In this document: positions 54,858 through 63,429 of the stretch, piece by piece | Layout of the letters: the number at the start of each line of letters is the position of its first letter | How positions within the stretch are numbered: position 1 is the first letter of the stretch | Assembly: GCF_900086725.1 (NCBI RefSeq) | Contig: NZ_LT574836.1 | Span: 853,408 to 917,407, forward strand | Direction: 5' to 3' | Source: Bariatricus massiliensis | Lineage (GTDB): Bacteria > Bacillota > Clostridia > Lachnospirales > Lachnospiraceae | Length of the DNA: 64,000 nt | Notes under the pieces: model-generated | What the model saw: only the letters and a program-made list of their open reading frames with translations | What the model was told of the DNA's origin: nothing | The model's database searches: none | Translations under genes and position numbers: made by a program

Positions 54858-55556
54858 TTAAATGTAAATGATATCGACTCCCGCAAATCTTACACTTCCT
54901 GTAAGTATAAGCGTCGGACTGCCGTTCGGATTGCTGGAAGACTTTTCCTCCAGTCCCCCGAATATGGCATCCACCTGATTGATGACCTTCCAATCACGGG
55001 GAACATAAAGCTCCACACCCCCGAAAGAAACATCCATCCGGATGACCGCCTCACCGGTAGGAACGACCGCCTTATCCAGATAGACCTTCATCGCCCCGAA
55101 AGAACATTTGATGTCGGCGCTCTTGAACTCCTGTGAGTCAATATACTTGACACTTCCCGCAAAGCTGGTATTGAGCTGAAGCTGCGCGCCGTCCATAGTC
55201 TCCACAGTTCCCACCCAGTTATCGTCGTTATGATTTCCATAACAGTATGTTCTCTTAGGATGGTAAAAAAAACTGACACCAATGCTTCCGAGGAGCGCGG
55301 CTCCTAAGACCGGCCACGGTGTTATCGCCTCGATTCCGAGCGGCTCTGCATATACAATGCACAAAAATGCGGCAGAAAACAAAATTCCGGTCACACTCTT
55401 ATGGAGAACACTTTTGATGAGGCACGCCCCGAAAAACACTGTCAAAAGCAAGCTCCAAAAACCTATCCCTTGAAAATACCCCAGCTTACCTATTATCAAA
55501 AATACCGCTGCCGCTATAAAAAATATTCCCCAAAAAATTCGTTCTTTTTTCATCAT
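54858..55556 (-). CDS. LiaF-like membrane protein
   Basis: The 232-aa protein has four N-terminal hydrophobic helices (about residues 8-95) and a C-terminal beta-solenoid-like domain with repeated FxGSVKYI, SFGAMKVYLDKA, SFGGVELYVPRDW, AIFGGLEEKS patterns, as in LiaF (DUF2154). LiaF-type proteins control cell-envelope stress signalling. It begins 2 bases after the LytTR regulator stop. No LiaRS pair is nearby, so the LytTR protein is its likely partner. Confidence 0.85.
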   Translation of the reverse strand: MMKKERIFWGIFFIAAAVFLIIGKLGYFQGIGFWSLLLTVFFGACLIKSVLHKSVTGILFSAAFLCIVYAEPLGIEAITPWPVLGAALLGSIGVSFFYHPKRTYCYGNHNDDNWVGTVETMDGAQLQLNTSFAGSVKYIDSQEFKSADIKCSFGAMKVYLDKAVVPTGEAVIRMDVSFGGVELYVPRDWKVINQVDAIFGGLEEKSSSNPNGSPTLILTGSVRFAGVDIIYI

Positions 55557-55557
55557 G

Positions 55558-56010
55558 CTACCTCTTTTCCTCTAATCGGTTTTTTAATGGTTTATAGTAA
55601 TGTCTGGAAACATATACTTGTTTATGTGTGCCTTTAAACTCTACCACACAGGAGGCTGACAAAGACTTTGTCATGGCATATATGTGCCTTGTATTGAGAA
55701 TCGTGGACTTTGAGACCCTCATAAAATAACCCGGCAGTGTTTCCTCCAGCTCATACAGGCGGTATCTGGTACCATAGATATCATCCTTCGTATGTGCCCG
55801 GATACTGGTTCCTTCCGTCTCAAAAAACAAAATTTCCTGCAGCGGCATATAGTATGTCGTTTCTCCCTTATAGAACAGGAGCTTTTGTTCTGACGAAACG
55901 ACCTCCGCCACCGCCCTCTGAATATTCTGCACCCGCTCATCCAGCGCAGAGGTACGAATAATCATCTCATCTTCCGTCAAGTTTTCGTCTAGCTCAATCC
56001 GTATCTTCAT
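55558..56010 (-). CDS. LytTR-domain DNA-binding regulator
   Basis: The 150-aa protein has a short N-terminal region (about residues 1-45) and a LytTR domain (about 47-147) with YMPLQEILFFETEGTSIRAHT and LPGYFMRVSKSTILNTRHI. It lacks a receiver domain, so the signal probably comes through the LiaF-like partner. Membrane-protein/LytTR pairs of this kind are common in Firmicutes and often act on their own operon. A GGGAGAGGG stretch precedes the start. Confidence 0.9.
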   Translation of the reverse strand: MKIRIELDENLTEDEMIIRTSALDERVQNIQRAVAEVVSSEQKLLFYKGETTYYMPLQEILFFETEGTSIRAHTKDDIYGTRYRLYELEETLPGYFMRVSKSTILNTRHIYAMTKSLSASCVVEFKGTHKQVYVSRHYYKPLKNRLEEKR

Positions 56011-56146
56011 CTTCTTCCCTCTCCCTGAACCTATCTAATCATATTTCCTGTGGGAAGTAAACCCATTTACCGCAAGTGGTCAAAAAGGGCCAGCAAGTGG
56101 CGTCCTTTTCCCGCCGACCTGCAAGCCCTCTATTCGCATATCCCGA

Positions 56147-57406
56147 TTATACCATCAAATGCTCCAGTACATCGAGAAGAGCTGTGAAAAATGTAGTCTT
56201 CTCTACACTCTCTTTTGCCGTTATATTCACCTCACCGATAGCTTCGCCGTTCAGCGAATACACCACCTTTCCGATTACTGCCCCCTTCTTCACCGGAGCT
56301 TTCACCTTTTTAAGCTCCGCCTTCTTTTCAATTGCCGACAAATCTGCCCCCTCTACATCTATGTACTGAAAATCGTCCTTCACTTCTCCCTCTATCTTTT
56401 TCTCTGTCCCTTTTACGACCTCCGCATAAACCTTTTTCCCCAGCACTTTGTCATCGCGAAAACGGCTGCATTTGCCGAAACCATAATTCAGCATGGAGAT
56501 GGCATCCTTCACCCGCGTCTTTGAATCGGGCTCTGCCATGACAACAGCAATCATTTCAATATCATCCTTTTTTGCAGTGGCCGAGAGGCAGAACTTAGCC
56601 TTGCTGGTAGACCCCGTTTTCAGGCCTGTCGCATATTCGTATTGGCGAATCAGCTTATTTGTATTGCTGAGTCCGAATTCCGAAGTGCCTTTTGCCGTAG
56701 TATGGGTTATATTCTCCATCCAGATCATAGAATAATCATGAATCTGCGGGTATTTTGTAATCAGCTCTCTGGACATCAGCGCAATATCCCTTGCCGTCGT
56801 CAAATGCCCGTCTGTGTCCAGACCATTACAGTTAATGAAATGGGTATTTTCCATTCCCAGCCCGGCTGCCCTCTCGTTCATCTTCTCTACAAAGGCTTCC
56901 TCACTTCCCCCGATCAATTCCGCCATGGCAACACAGGCGTCATTGGCGCTTGCTACCGAGATACATTTGATCATAGTGTCCACTGTCTGCGTCTCTCCCG
57001 GCTCAAGAAACACTTGGCTTCCTCCCATAGAGGCCGCATACTCCGAAGTGGTGACCATATCATCCAGCTTTATCTGGCCGCTCTCAATGGCATCGAAAAT
57101 CAAAAGAAGTGTCATAATTTTAGTCACACTCGCGGGCGGAAGCTGTGTGTCGGCCCCCTTCTCATACAGCACTTTTCCAGTGCTCGCTTCCATAATCACC
57201 GCCGTCTCGGCGGACACCGCAAGTCCTGCATCCGAAGACTGGCCCGCTCCCTCCTGTTCCTCCCCTTCATTCTCCTCTGTCTGTCCCTCCTGATTCTCAT
57301 CCTGATTGTCCGTCTCTTCGTATAGAATCCGGTCTCCCACCGGCATAGCATACACCCTCTGCACACATAAAAACGCGCACAGCAGAACCGCAAGAACCTT
57401 TTTCAT
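56147..57406 (-). CDS. D-alanyl-D-alanine carboxypeptidase (DacF-like), copy 2
   Basis: The 419-aa protein has a cleaved signal peptide (residues about 1-20, VYA end), a Glu/Gln-rich acidic linker (about 31-57), SxxK at Ser93-Lys96 (ASVTKIM), ASANDAC (SxN), and LKTGST (KTG). It ends with a hydrophobic C-terminal segment as in membrane-bound PBP5-type enzymes. It is not part of an obvious operon. With the copy at 49519 and VanY at 61263, three D,D-carboxypeptidases lie within 12 kb. Confidence 0.92.
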   Translation of the reverse strand: MKKVLAVLLCAFLCVQRVYAMPVGDRILYEETDNQDENQEGQTEENEGEEQEGAGQSSDAGLAVSAETAVIMEASTGKVLYEKGADTQLPPASVTKIMTLLLIFDAIESGQIKLDDMVTTSEYAASMGGSQVFLEPGETQTVDTMIKCISVASANDACVAMAELIGGSEEAFVEKMNERAAGLGMENTHFINCNGLDTDGHLTTARDIALMSRELITKYPQIHDYSMIWMENITHTTAKGTSEFGLSNTNKLIRQYEYATGLKTGSTSKAKFCLSATAKKDDIEMIAVVMAEPDSKTRVKDAISMLNYGFGKCSRFRDDKVLGKKVYAEVVKGTEKKIEGEVKDDFQYIDVEGADLSAIEKKAELKKVKAPVKKGAVIGKVVYSLNGEAIGEVNITAKESVEKTTFFTALLDVLEHLMV

Positions 57407-57449
57407 GAACGACTCCTTATAATTTGTCTATTGTTACTAATGTAATAAA

Positions 57450-57480
57450 AGAGCTGGGAAAATATGACTATCCCAGCTCT
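57450..57480 (-). terminator. Terminator after the pentapeptide-repeat gene
   Basis: AGAGCTGGGA (57450-57459) pairs with TCCCAGCTCT (57471-57480), an 11-base loop, with TTTATT following on the minus strand. It lies 15 bases past the stop at 57495. Confidence 0.88.
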
Positions 57481-57494
57481 ATCCACTCATATTT

Positions 57495-58148
57495 TTAATA
57501 ATTTACAGCTTCCTCCCTTGTCATCCAAAAATGAATCCCTGTCGTAGAATTGTTCCATCTATCTTCATCAAAATCAGATACTTCGACCCACTGGCCTTTT
57601 CTATATACAAAATTCTCATCTGCCAGAGACCACGCCTCATCAAAATATTCCGAACAGTCAAAGCTCTTGATGATCATCACCTTCGCTTTACTGCAGCGGC
57701 AGGCAGTATTGGTGGCGGACGACCGCTTAGCGTCTGCCGGAATCAGCAGTTCCACAATTCTGTCATCACAACATTTTTTATATCCAATAAAAGCTCCCTT
57801 TTCCGGACATTGCTGCTTAAAAAAGCGAGTATGCTCATCCCACACGATATCATCAAGCTTCGCCTTCTCAAGCACCGCACAGAACAGGTTGGCTCCCCGA
57901 ATGTCAGCGCCGGTCATATCGGCCCCACGCAGCATGGCGCCGGTCATATCGGCCTGATACAGGTTGGCTCCGCGCAGGGAGCACTGTTCAAACAATGTGT
58001 TATGAAAACAACAGTGGGACAAATCCGCCCCGTCCAGACAGACACGTATGAATGAACCATATGAAAACTCCTGTCCTGACATGGCCGTCCCCGATAAGTC
58101 TGCATCCTCGAGCCATATCCGCGCTCTTTCAGTACCGTGCTCCTCCAT
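57495..58148 (-). CDS. Pentapeptide-repeat protein
   Basis: The 217-aa protein has A(D/N)LxX pentapeptide repeats from about residue 12 to 92 (for example LRGANLYQADMTGAMLRGA and DMTGADIRGANL), a right-handed quadrilateral beta-helix. The C-terminal half, with several Cys and a WxxxDExFVYRKGQWVE region, is not familiar. An AGGAGG site precedes the start. Its role is unknown. Confidence 0.85.
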   Translation of the reverse strand: MEEHGTERARIWLEDADLSGTAMSGQEFSYGSFIRVCLDGADLSHCCFHNTLFEQCSLRGANLYQADMTGAMLRGADMTGADIRGANLFCAVLEKAKLDDIVWDEHTRFFKQQCPEKGAFIGYKKCCDDRIVELLIPADAKRSSATNTACRCSKAKVMIIKSFDCSEYFDEAWSLADENFVYRKGQWVEVSDFDEDRWNNSTTGIHFWMTREEAVNY

Positions 58149-58172
58149 CTCTGCCCCTCCTGTATTCTTCCA

Positions 58173-58451
58173 TTACATCGTGTTATATTCCTTCCCCTTC
58201 ATATCAAACCATTCCATGGCTTCCTGAATGCCCTCTTCCCCAAAAGGAAACTCTCTATATTCTTTCTTCTCATCCGGAGTTACGTCAAAACAGTAGGGTC
58301 CTCTCCAGACAATCCCCTGCAGGACGGCCGTCTTTTCTCCTTCTGCTTCCTTTTCCTTTCTGGCAAGACGGAAATTCATCTCTCCTATGCTGCCGTTAAA
58401 TTTCTCTTTTTTATAAAAATTTAGAGGAAACAGCTGCATTCTCTTAAGCAT
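58173..58451 (-). CDS. Conserved-looking 92-aa protein of unknown function
   Basis: The product is charged, with no signal or membrane helix, and contains GIVWRGPYCFDVTPDEKKE and a C-terminal EAMEWFDMKG. A GGAG site is 9-10 bases from the start and it lies 24 bases from the pentapeptide gene, so it fits the operon. I do not recognise the family. Confidence 0.6.
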   Translation of the reverse strand: MLKRMQLFPLNFYKKEKFNGSIGEMNFRLARKEKEAEGEKTAVLQGIVWRGPYCFDVTPDEKKEYREFPFGEEGIQEAMEWFDMKGKEYNTM

Positions 58452-58474
58452 AACATACTCTCCTTCACTTGATC

Positions 58475-58906
58475 TTACATCTTTTTCTGATAAATGCGGT
58501 AAGCGATAAAGAAACTAATTGCAGATACATATATACCTGCTATGGAGATATAAGTACCTACCACAAAATCCATAAACGCCATAGCCAGCGTCATCCCTGT
58601 CATATAAATTATAGCCACAGTCCCAAGAACCGTAAATGCCGCCCGGGTCACCTGAATATTCCGCTCATCATTTTTTTCTATTTCATCTTTTTTTATTTTC
58701 TCAGGAGCAAAACGTTCCTGAAATTTGCGGATAAGAAAAATCACTATGAAACAGGTGCCTAATCCGCACAGCATGCCTGCCGCCATATCTGCCCCATGGG
58801 AGCCTTGATTCAAATGTGTAGTCATTATAATACCGATTACAAGCGAAATCAATCCCAAAAAACCTAATACCATAAAATATTTTTTTCCACCATTTTTACA
58901 AAACAT
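58475..58906 (-). CDS. Small membrane protein paired with the XRE regulator
   Basis: The 143-aa protein has two N-terminal helices (about residues 12-32 and 43-63), a charged cytoplasmic linker (APEKIKKDEIEKNDERNIQVTR) and two more helices (about 88-135). This four-helix plan with a K/D/E linker resembles DUF2178-type membrane proteins that accompany small XRE regulators. The ATG at 58906 has AGGAGG 9 bases upstream, within the end of the regulator gene (stop 58908). The function is unknown. Confidence 0.75.
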   Translation of the reverse strand: MFCKNGGKKYFMVLGFLGLISLVIGIIMTTHLNQGSHGADMAAGMLCGLGTCFIVIFLIRKFQERFAPEKIKKDEIEKNDERNIQVTRAAFTVLGTVAIIYMTGMTLAMAFMDFVVGTYISIAGIYVSAISFFIAYRIYQKKM

Positions 58907-58907
58907 A

Positions 58908-59108
58908 CTATTCATCCTCCTCATATATAAAAATATCTTCAATGTTCTTCCCAAAATAGTTTGCCAGCTTGAACGCCAAAACAATCGAAGGGTTATAACG
59001 CCCTTTCTCAAGTGATATAATAGTCTGGCGGGATACTCCTAAAATTCCGGCCAGTTCTTCCTGATTCAGACCCCTTTCCTTTCTCATCTCTTCTAAACAG
59101 TTCTTCAA
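58908..59108 (-). CDS. XRE-family HTH regulator (66 aa, TTG start)
   Basis: The 66-aa protein is a single Cro/C1-type HTH (LEEMRKERGLNQEELAGILG, then VSRQTIISLEKGRYNPS). The start is TTG at 59108: AGGAGG lies 7 bases upstream and the resulting length matches this small-regulator class. Earlier starts at 59135 would overlap the promoter leader. It is followed directly by its membrane partner. Two direct repeats around its promoter are likely operators. Confidence 0.88.
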   Translation of the reverse strand: MKNCLEEMRKERGLNQEELAGILGVSRQTIISLEKGRYNPSIVLAFKLANYFGKNIEDIFIYEEDE

Positions 59109-59125
59109 ATAAACGCCTCCTTCCA

Positions 59126-59189
59126 TGTCAAGCATGCTTTACACTTTTAAAATACACCCTGCCGCATAAAATGTCAAGTGTGTTTTACA
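59126..59189 (-). promoter_or_regulatory. Promoter with two direct-repeat operators for the XRE gene
   Basis: On the minus strand TTGACA (59172-59177) and TATTTT (59149-59154) are 17 bases apart. Two similar 18-base elements read TGTCAAGCATGCTTTACA (59126-59143) and TGTCAAGTGTGTTTTACA (59172-59189) on the plus strand, 14 of 18 identical. One covers the -35 and the other the leader, as for autorepression. Confidence 0.6.
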
Positions 59190-59296
59190 TATTTTTTTTG
59201 AACATTAAATCTTAATATTTTCTCATACAAATAATCATAAATAAATAATCTTGTCTTGGTAAAGTAAAAGATATCACGAAAGAAAGGAGCATTTCT

Positions 59297-59998
59297 ATGC
59301 CAGCCAATATTCTTGTTGTAGACGATGAAAAAGAAATTGCCGATTTGATTGAACTATATCTGAAAAATGAAACTTACACGGTATTTAAGTATTATTCAGC
59401 CAAGGATGCGCTCCAATGCATCGAAAATACAGATCTTGACCTTGCTGTACTAGATGTCATGCTTCCGGATATCAGTGGTTTCTCACTGTGTAAGACAATC
59501 AGAGAATCCCATACATATCCCGTCATTATGCTGACCGCAAAAGATGAAGAAATAGACAAAATTACAGGCCTTTCACTGGGTGCTGACGACTATATCACTA
59601 AACCCTTCCGCCCTCTTGAGATGACGGCGAGAGTGAAAGCCCAGCTGCGGCGCTATAAAATATATAATCCTTCAGCGGCGCTGGAAAACGCGGAATCTGT
59701 CCTGAGCCATTCCGGCCTGCTGCTCAATATCCGCACACATGAATGCCTGCTCAATGAAAAACCGCTGGCACTGACTCCGACCGAATTTGCCATACTGCGT
59801 ATTTTGCTGGAGCGGAAAGGCAGCGTAGTAAGCGCAGAAGAACTGTTCCATGAAATATGGCAGGACGAATACTACAGTAAGAGCAATAACACAATCACCG
59901 TCCATATACGCCATCTGCGCGAGAAAATGAATGACACGGTCGACAATCCAAATTATATAAAAACTATATGGGGAGTGGGGTATAAGATTGGACGCTAA
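59297..59998 (+). CDS. vanR: VanR-like OmpR-family response regulator
   Basis: The 233-aa protein has a receiver domain (ILVVDDEKEIADLI, phospho-acceptor Asp53, KPFRPLEM) and an OmpR/PhoB winged helix (ALTPTEFAILRILLERKGSVVS, NTITVHIRHLREKM, IWGVGYKI). It is close to VanR of vanG/vanB-type clusters by pattern. It overlaps the start of the sensor kinase. An AAAGGAG site is upstream. It probably responds to envelope stress. Confidence 0.88.
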   Translation: MPANILVVDDEKEIADLIELYLKNETYTVFKYYSAKDALQCIENTDLDLAVLDVMLPDISGFSLCKTIRESHTYPVIMLTAKDEEIDKITGLSLGADDYITKPFRPLEMTARVKAQLRRYKIYNPSAALENAESVLSHSGLLLNIRTHECLLNEKPLALTPTEFAILRILLERKGSVVSAEELFHEIWQDEYYSKSNNTITVHIRHLREKMNDTVDNPNYIKTIWGVGYKIGR

Positions 59999-61127
59999 AG
60001 ATAAAAAACAAACTGAACTTGATTACACACAATTAAAGTCAAAAATGTACAAAAAGTTTTTGATATTCATCCTAGTTGCTTTTGTTGTTATAACTGTTTT
60101 ATATATTCTCATATGGCACGGCCGGGGGGCAGATTGGATTGTCTCCATACTCCAGCAGGTTTTCCGCCTCGACTATCAAAATGCGCTTAACGTCTATCAA
60201 CAATTATTCCGTAATTATGCAGATCTTATCTGGCTCGGCGCTATCGCGGTTATCTTTCTCTTCTTTTTTCGCTTTTTTATAAACTGGGTGACTCAATATT
60301 TTACGATAATCAATAATGGAATCGACGCCCTGCTCAGCGAAGAGGAAGCAGAGATACACCTGCTTTCTGAAATGTCAGCCACAGAGAAAAAATTGAATAC
60401 AGTAAAACAGACCTTGAAAAACCGTACGATGGAGGCCCGGTTAGCAGAACAGCGGAAAAATGATTTAGTCATGTACCTTGCCCACGACATCCGCACGCCC
60501 TTGACCTCTGTTATCGGCTACCTTAACCTCTTAGACGAAGCTCCCGATATGCCGGCCAGACAAAAGGAGAAGTATCTTCATGTCTCGCTCAATAAAGCCT
60601 ATCAATTGGAAAAAATGATTAATGAGTTTTTTGAGATAACCCGCTATAACCTGCAGCAAATAAATCTCACAAAAGAGACTATAGACCTTTACTATATGCT
60701 GGTCCAGCTGTCCGATGAACTCTCTCCCCTCCTCGCCGCCAACGGAAATACTGCCAGACTTATTGCGGAAGAAACACTGACCGTCTATGGCGACCCGGAT
60801 AAATTAGCGCGTGTATTTAACAATGTCCTTAAAAATGCGGCTGCCTATAGCTATCCCAACACGGAAATCATTATCGCTGCAAAAGTCAAATCTGACGTGG
60901 TAGAGATTTCTTTCCAGAACAAGGGAAATACTATCCCCAAGGAAAAGCTCTCCGCCATATTTGAAAAGTTCTATCGTCTGGACGAGGCCCGCACCTCAAA
61001 CACAGGCAATGCAGGGTTAGGCCTCGCAATAGCAAAAGAAATAGTCACGCTTCACGGAGGCACTATCTCCGCGGTAAGCGAAAATAATATCGTTAAATTC
61101 CTCATCTCCCTGCCGTTGCACCCTTAA
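59988..61127 (+). CDS. vanS: VanS-like sensor histidine kinase
   Basis: The 379-aa kinase has two membrane helices (about residues 24-43 and 81-99) around a short extracellular loop, a HAMP-like region, the phospho-acceptor His166 (YLAHDIRTPLTSVIGY), NVLKNAAAYS (N box) and GLGLAIAKEIV. The start is TTG at 59988, inside the vanR end, with GGGG 7 bases upstream. It is paired with vanR. Confidence 0.88.
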   Translation: MDAKDKKQTELDYTQLKSKMYKKFLIFILVAFVVITVLYILIWHGRGADWIVSILQQVFRLDYQNALNVYQQLFRNYADLIWLGAIAVIFLFFFRFFINWVTQYFTIINNGIDALLSEEEAEIHLLSEMSATEKKLNTVKQTLKNRTMEARLAEQRKNDLVMYLAHDIRTPLTSVIGYLNLLDEAPDMPARQKEKYLHVSLNKAYQLEKMINEFFEITRYNLQQINLTKETIDLYYMLVQLSDELSPLLAANGNTARLIAEETLTVYGDPDKLARVFNNVLKNAAAYSYPNTEIIIAAKVKSDVVEISFQNKGNTIPKEKLSAIFEKFYRLDEARTSNTGNAGLGLAIAKEIVTLHGGTISAVSENNIVKFLISLPLHP

Positions 61128-61145
61128 GTAAATCTCTACAACAAA

Positions 61146-61180
61146 CTTAGGCTTTTCTTAGGATTTAAACAATTTAATAT
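61146..61180 (+). promoter_or_regulatory. Tandem 11-base repeat and -10 ahead of vanY
   Basis: CTTAGGCTTTT (61146-61156) is followed directly by CTTAGGATTTA (61157-61167), 9 of 11 identical, and then a TAATAT (61175-61180). Head-to-tail sites with 11-base phasing at a promoter with a poor -35 are typical for OmpR/PhoB-type regulators, so VanR is the likely binder. Confidence 0.5.
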
Positions 61181-61262
61181 TAAAGTCCTCAAAGCGCCTG
61201 TTTGATACGATAGACGTAGAGAACAGGAGCATTTTCATCTTATCAAAGGAGGACTATCTTAA

Positions 61263-62000
61263 ATGAGCAAGCACACGAACATAAAGAATTTTGATAAATC
61301 CAAGAGGTATAAAAAATCAAAGCGCCGAGCACACAGCCGTCATATAAAGGCAGTCCTCTGCCTATGCTGCTGCGTTATGCTGATAGCTGCTGCCTTTAGA
61401 TTTTTCAAATACGAATCGCCTTCCCCTCCAAATGATACTGAAGAATCCACGTGGAGTTTAATTCTGGTCAACAAATGGAATTATATTCCTGATAATTATA
61501 AAGTGAAATTGACCGAGTTAAAAAACGGCGAAGCCGTAGATGAGCGAATATATCATGCTCTTCAAAAAATGTTCAACGATGCAAGAAAAGACCATATTTA
61601 CCCTGTCGTCGCGTCGGGATACCGAACCGCTGAAAAGCAGCAAGAGCTGATGGATGAAAAAATCGCAGCCTACGAATCCGAAGGCTATTCTTCGGATGAG
61701 GCCAAATCCAAAGCAGAGGCTTGGGTCGCCATTCCCGGAACAAGTGAACACCAATTAGGACTCAGTGTCGATATTAACGCCGACGGTATCCGTTCCACGG
61801 GAGACGATGTTTATGAATGGCTCCATGAAAATAGTTATAAATATGGATTCATCTACCGTTATCCCAAAAATAAAACAGATATCACCGGCGTAATCAACGA
61901 GCCTTGGCATTATCGTTACGTGGGCACCGAGGCAGCGGCTAAAATCCATGAACAAGACATTTGCCTCGAAGAATATCTGGAACTCCAAAACGGGATTTGA
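61263..62000 (+). CDS. vanY: VanY-type D-alanyl-D-alanine carboxypeptidase
   Basis: This zinc D,D-carboxypeptidase (peptidase M15B) has a basic N-terminus, one membrane helix (about residues 28-47) and a catalytic domain with SGYRT, His163 and Asp170 in GTSEHQLGLSVDI, and Glu213/His216 in EPWHYRY, the Zn and catalytic residues. Length is 245 aa. It follows vanS by 135 bases and has an AGGAGG site. No D-Ala-D-Lac or D-Ala-D-Ser ligase is in the window, so full glycopeptide resistance is not indicated. Confidence 0.9.
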   Translation: MSKHTNIKNFDKSKRYKKSKRRAHSRHIKAVLCLCCCVMLIAAAFRFFKYESPSPPNDTEESTWSLILVNKWNYIPDNYKVKLTELKNGEAVDERIYHALQKMFNDARKDHIYPVVASGYRTAEKQQELMDEKIAAYESEGYSSDEAKSKAEAWVAIPGTSEHQLGLSVDINADGIRSTGDDVYEWLHENSYKYGFIYRYPKNKTDITGVINEPWHYRYVGTEAAAKIHEQDICLEEYLELQNGI

Positions 62001-62024
62001 TGGATATGAGAGGGAAATCCCTCT

Positions 62025-63269
62025 CTAAGCGCTTTTCCTCTGTCCTTCTTCATATTTCTTCACAGCTTCAATGATTGCGCTCTCCATAATTTTCACAGCG
62101 CAGTCGATATGGGATTTTTCCAGAATCAACGGGGGTATCATGCGGTTCGTGTTATCGCCTATCGCCGTGATGAGAAGCCGATTCTTAAAACATTCCCATT
62201 TTACGTCAAGCGCTATCGGTATATCGTACTCACATCCCACGAGCAGTCCCCTTCCCCTTGCATCGATCACGTGTGGAAGCTTTATCAGTTTTGCCTTAAA
62301 ATATTCTCCCATCTTCTCCGCATTCGCGCTCAGGTCATTATCTAAAATTTCGCTGATGGAGGCCAGCGCAGCCGCACATGCTACCGGGTGTCCGCCATAA
62401 GTTGAACCATGGCACCCCGATGTGAATACTTCTGCGACTTCCTTACTTGCACAGCATGCTCCAATCGGCATTCCTCCGCCCATAGCTTTAGCCATCGTCA
62501 CACAGTCGGGTTTCACCCCATATCCCATATATGCCATCGGCGCCCCCGTGCGTCCCCAGCCGGTCTGTACCTCGTCGAGAAGAAGGAGCATCCCTTTCTC
62601 GTCGCAAAGCTGGCGCAGTCCTTTTAGGAATTCGTATGTGGCCGGGTGAACCCCTCCCTCCCCCTGAACCGGTTCAATCATAATAGCAATCGTATGTTCT
62701 GTCACTTTTGATTTAAAATCATCTAAATCATTGTACCTAGCATAAGAGAAGCCCGGAAGCATCGGTTTGAAACCAATCTGACAGGCATTGTCCGACTGTC
62801 CTGTAGCAGACAGCGCTCCATAGGTTCTGCCGTGGAATCCATCGACAGCCGTCACGATATGATAATACTCAGGGCCATAGGTATCTACCCCATATTTTCT
62901 TGCCATTTTAATCATACATTCATTGGCCTCTGTCCCTGAATTTTGAAAGAAAATCTTATCCATTCCAATGGTATCGCAGATTTTCTTTGCCAGAAGTGCC
63001 TGCGGCACAGTATATGGATAGTTGAATGTGTGCATAATATCATTCATCTGTTCGATGACTGCCCCTACCACCTTGGGGTTTCGGTTTCCCGGACTATTCA
63101 CAGCGACACCGCCATAAAAATCAAGATAGGCATTACCCTTTTCATCATACAAATACATGCCCTCTGCCCGTTCTGCAATAAAATCATAACGCGCATAGGT
63201 CTCGACCATATATTTGTTCACCAATGCTTTCAATTCTGCTGCCGTCATGTTTGTGTCTTTCAGTCTCAT
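62025..63269 (-). CDS. Class III aminotransferase (acetylornithine aminotransferase-like)
   Basis: This PLP enzyme of 414 aa has FFQNSGTEANECMIKMA, DGFHGRTYGALSATGQ, IMIEPVQGEGGVHPA, LLLLDEVQTGWGRTG and the PLP-binding CVTMAKAMGGGMPIGA. It belongs to the ArgD/4-aminobutyrate aminotransferase group; no arg genes are adjacent so the substrate is open. The start at 63269 has AGAGGAG 7 bases upstream; an in-frame ATG at 63299 does not. Confidence 0.88.
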   Translation of the reverse strand: MRLKDTNMTAAELKALVNKYMVETYARYDFIAERAEGMYLYDEKGNAYLDFYGGVAVNSPGNRNPKVVGAVIEQMNDIMHTFNYPYTVPQALLAKKICDTIGMDKIFFQNSGTEANECMIKMARKYGVDTYGPEYYHIVTAVDGFHGRTYGALSATGQSDNACQIGFKPMLPGFSYARYNDLDDFKSKVTEHTIAIMIEPVQGEGGVHPATYEFLKGLRQLCDEKGMLLLLDEVQTGWGRTGAPMAYMGYGVKPDCVTMAKAMGGGMPIGACCASKEVAEVFTSGCHGSTYGGHPVACAAALASISEILDNDLSANAEKMGEYFKAKLIKLPHVIDARGRGLLVGCEYDIPIALDVKWECFKNRLLITAIGDNTNRMIPPLILEKSHIDCAVKIMESAIIEAVKKYEEGQRKSA

Positions 63270-63337
63270 ACAAATTCTCCTCTCTTCATTCTCTTTCATG
63301 GGATGGGAATAAAGCCTCCTATGTTACGAATGTTACG

Positions 63338-63371
63338 AAAAAAGACGCCGCATACAAATGTATGCGACGTC
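63338..63371 (-). terminator. Terminator of the CmpB-like gene
   Basis: GACGCCGCATACA (63344-63356) pairs with TGTATGCGACGTC (63359-63371), one G-U pair on the minus strand, a 2-base gap, then TTTTTT. It lies about 60 bases past the stop at 63430. Confidence 0.88.
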
Positions 63372-63429
63372 CTCGTCATATAACGTAATTGAGTATAAAC
63401 CTTAGTCTACGATTTTGTCAAGAATTTTA

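Noticed and set aside
56642..57325. 227-aa open frame on the plus strand
   Set aside because: Fully antisense to the D,D-carboxypeptidase gene; an example of the many shadow frames in the GC-richer part.
59297..62000. Complete glycopeptide-resistance operon
   Set aside because: Only vanR, vanS and vanY types are present; there is no ligase, dehydrogenase, racemase or VanX/VanXY gene in the window.
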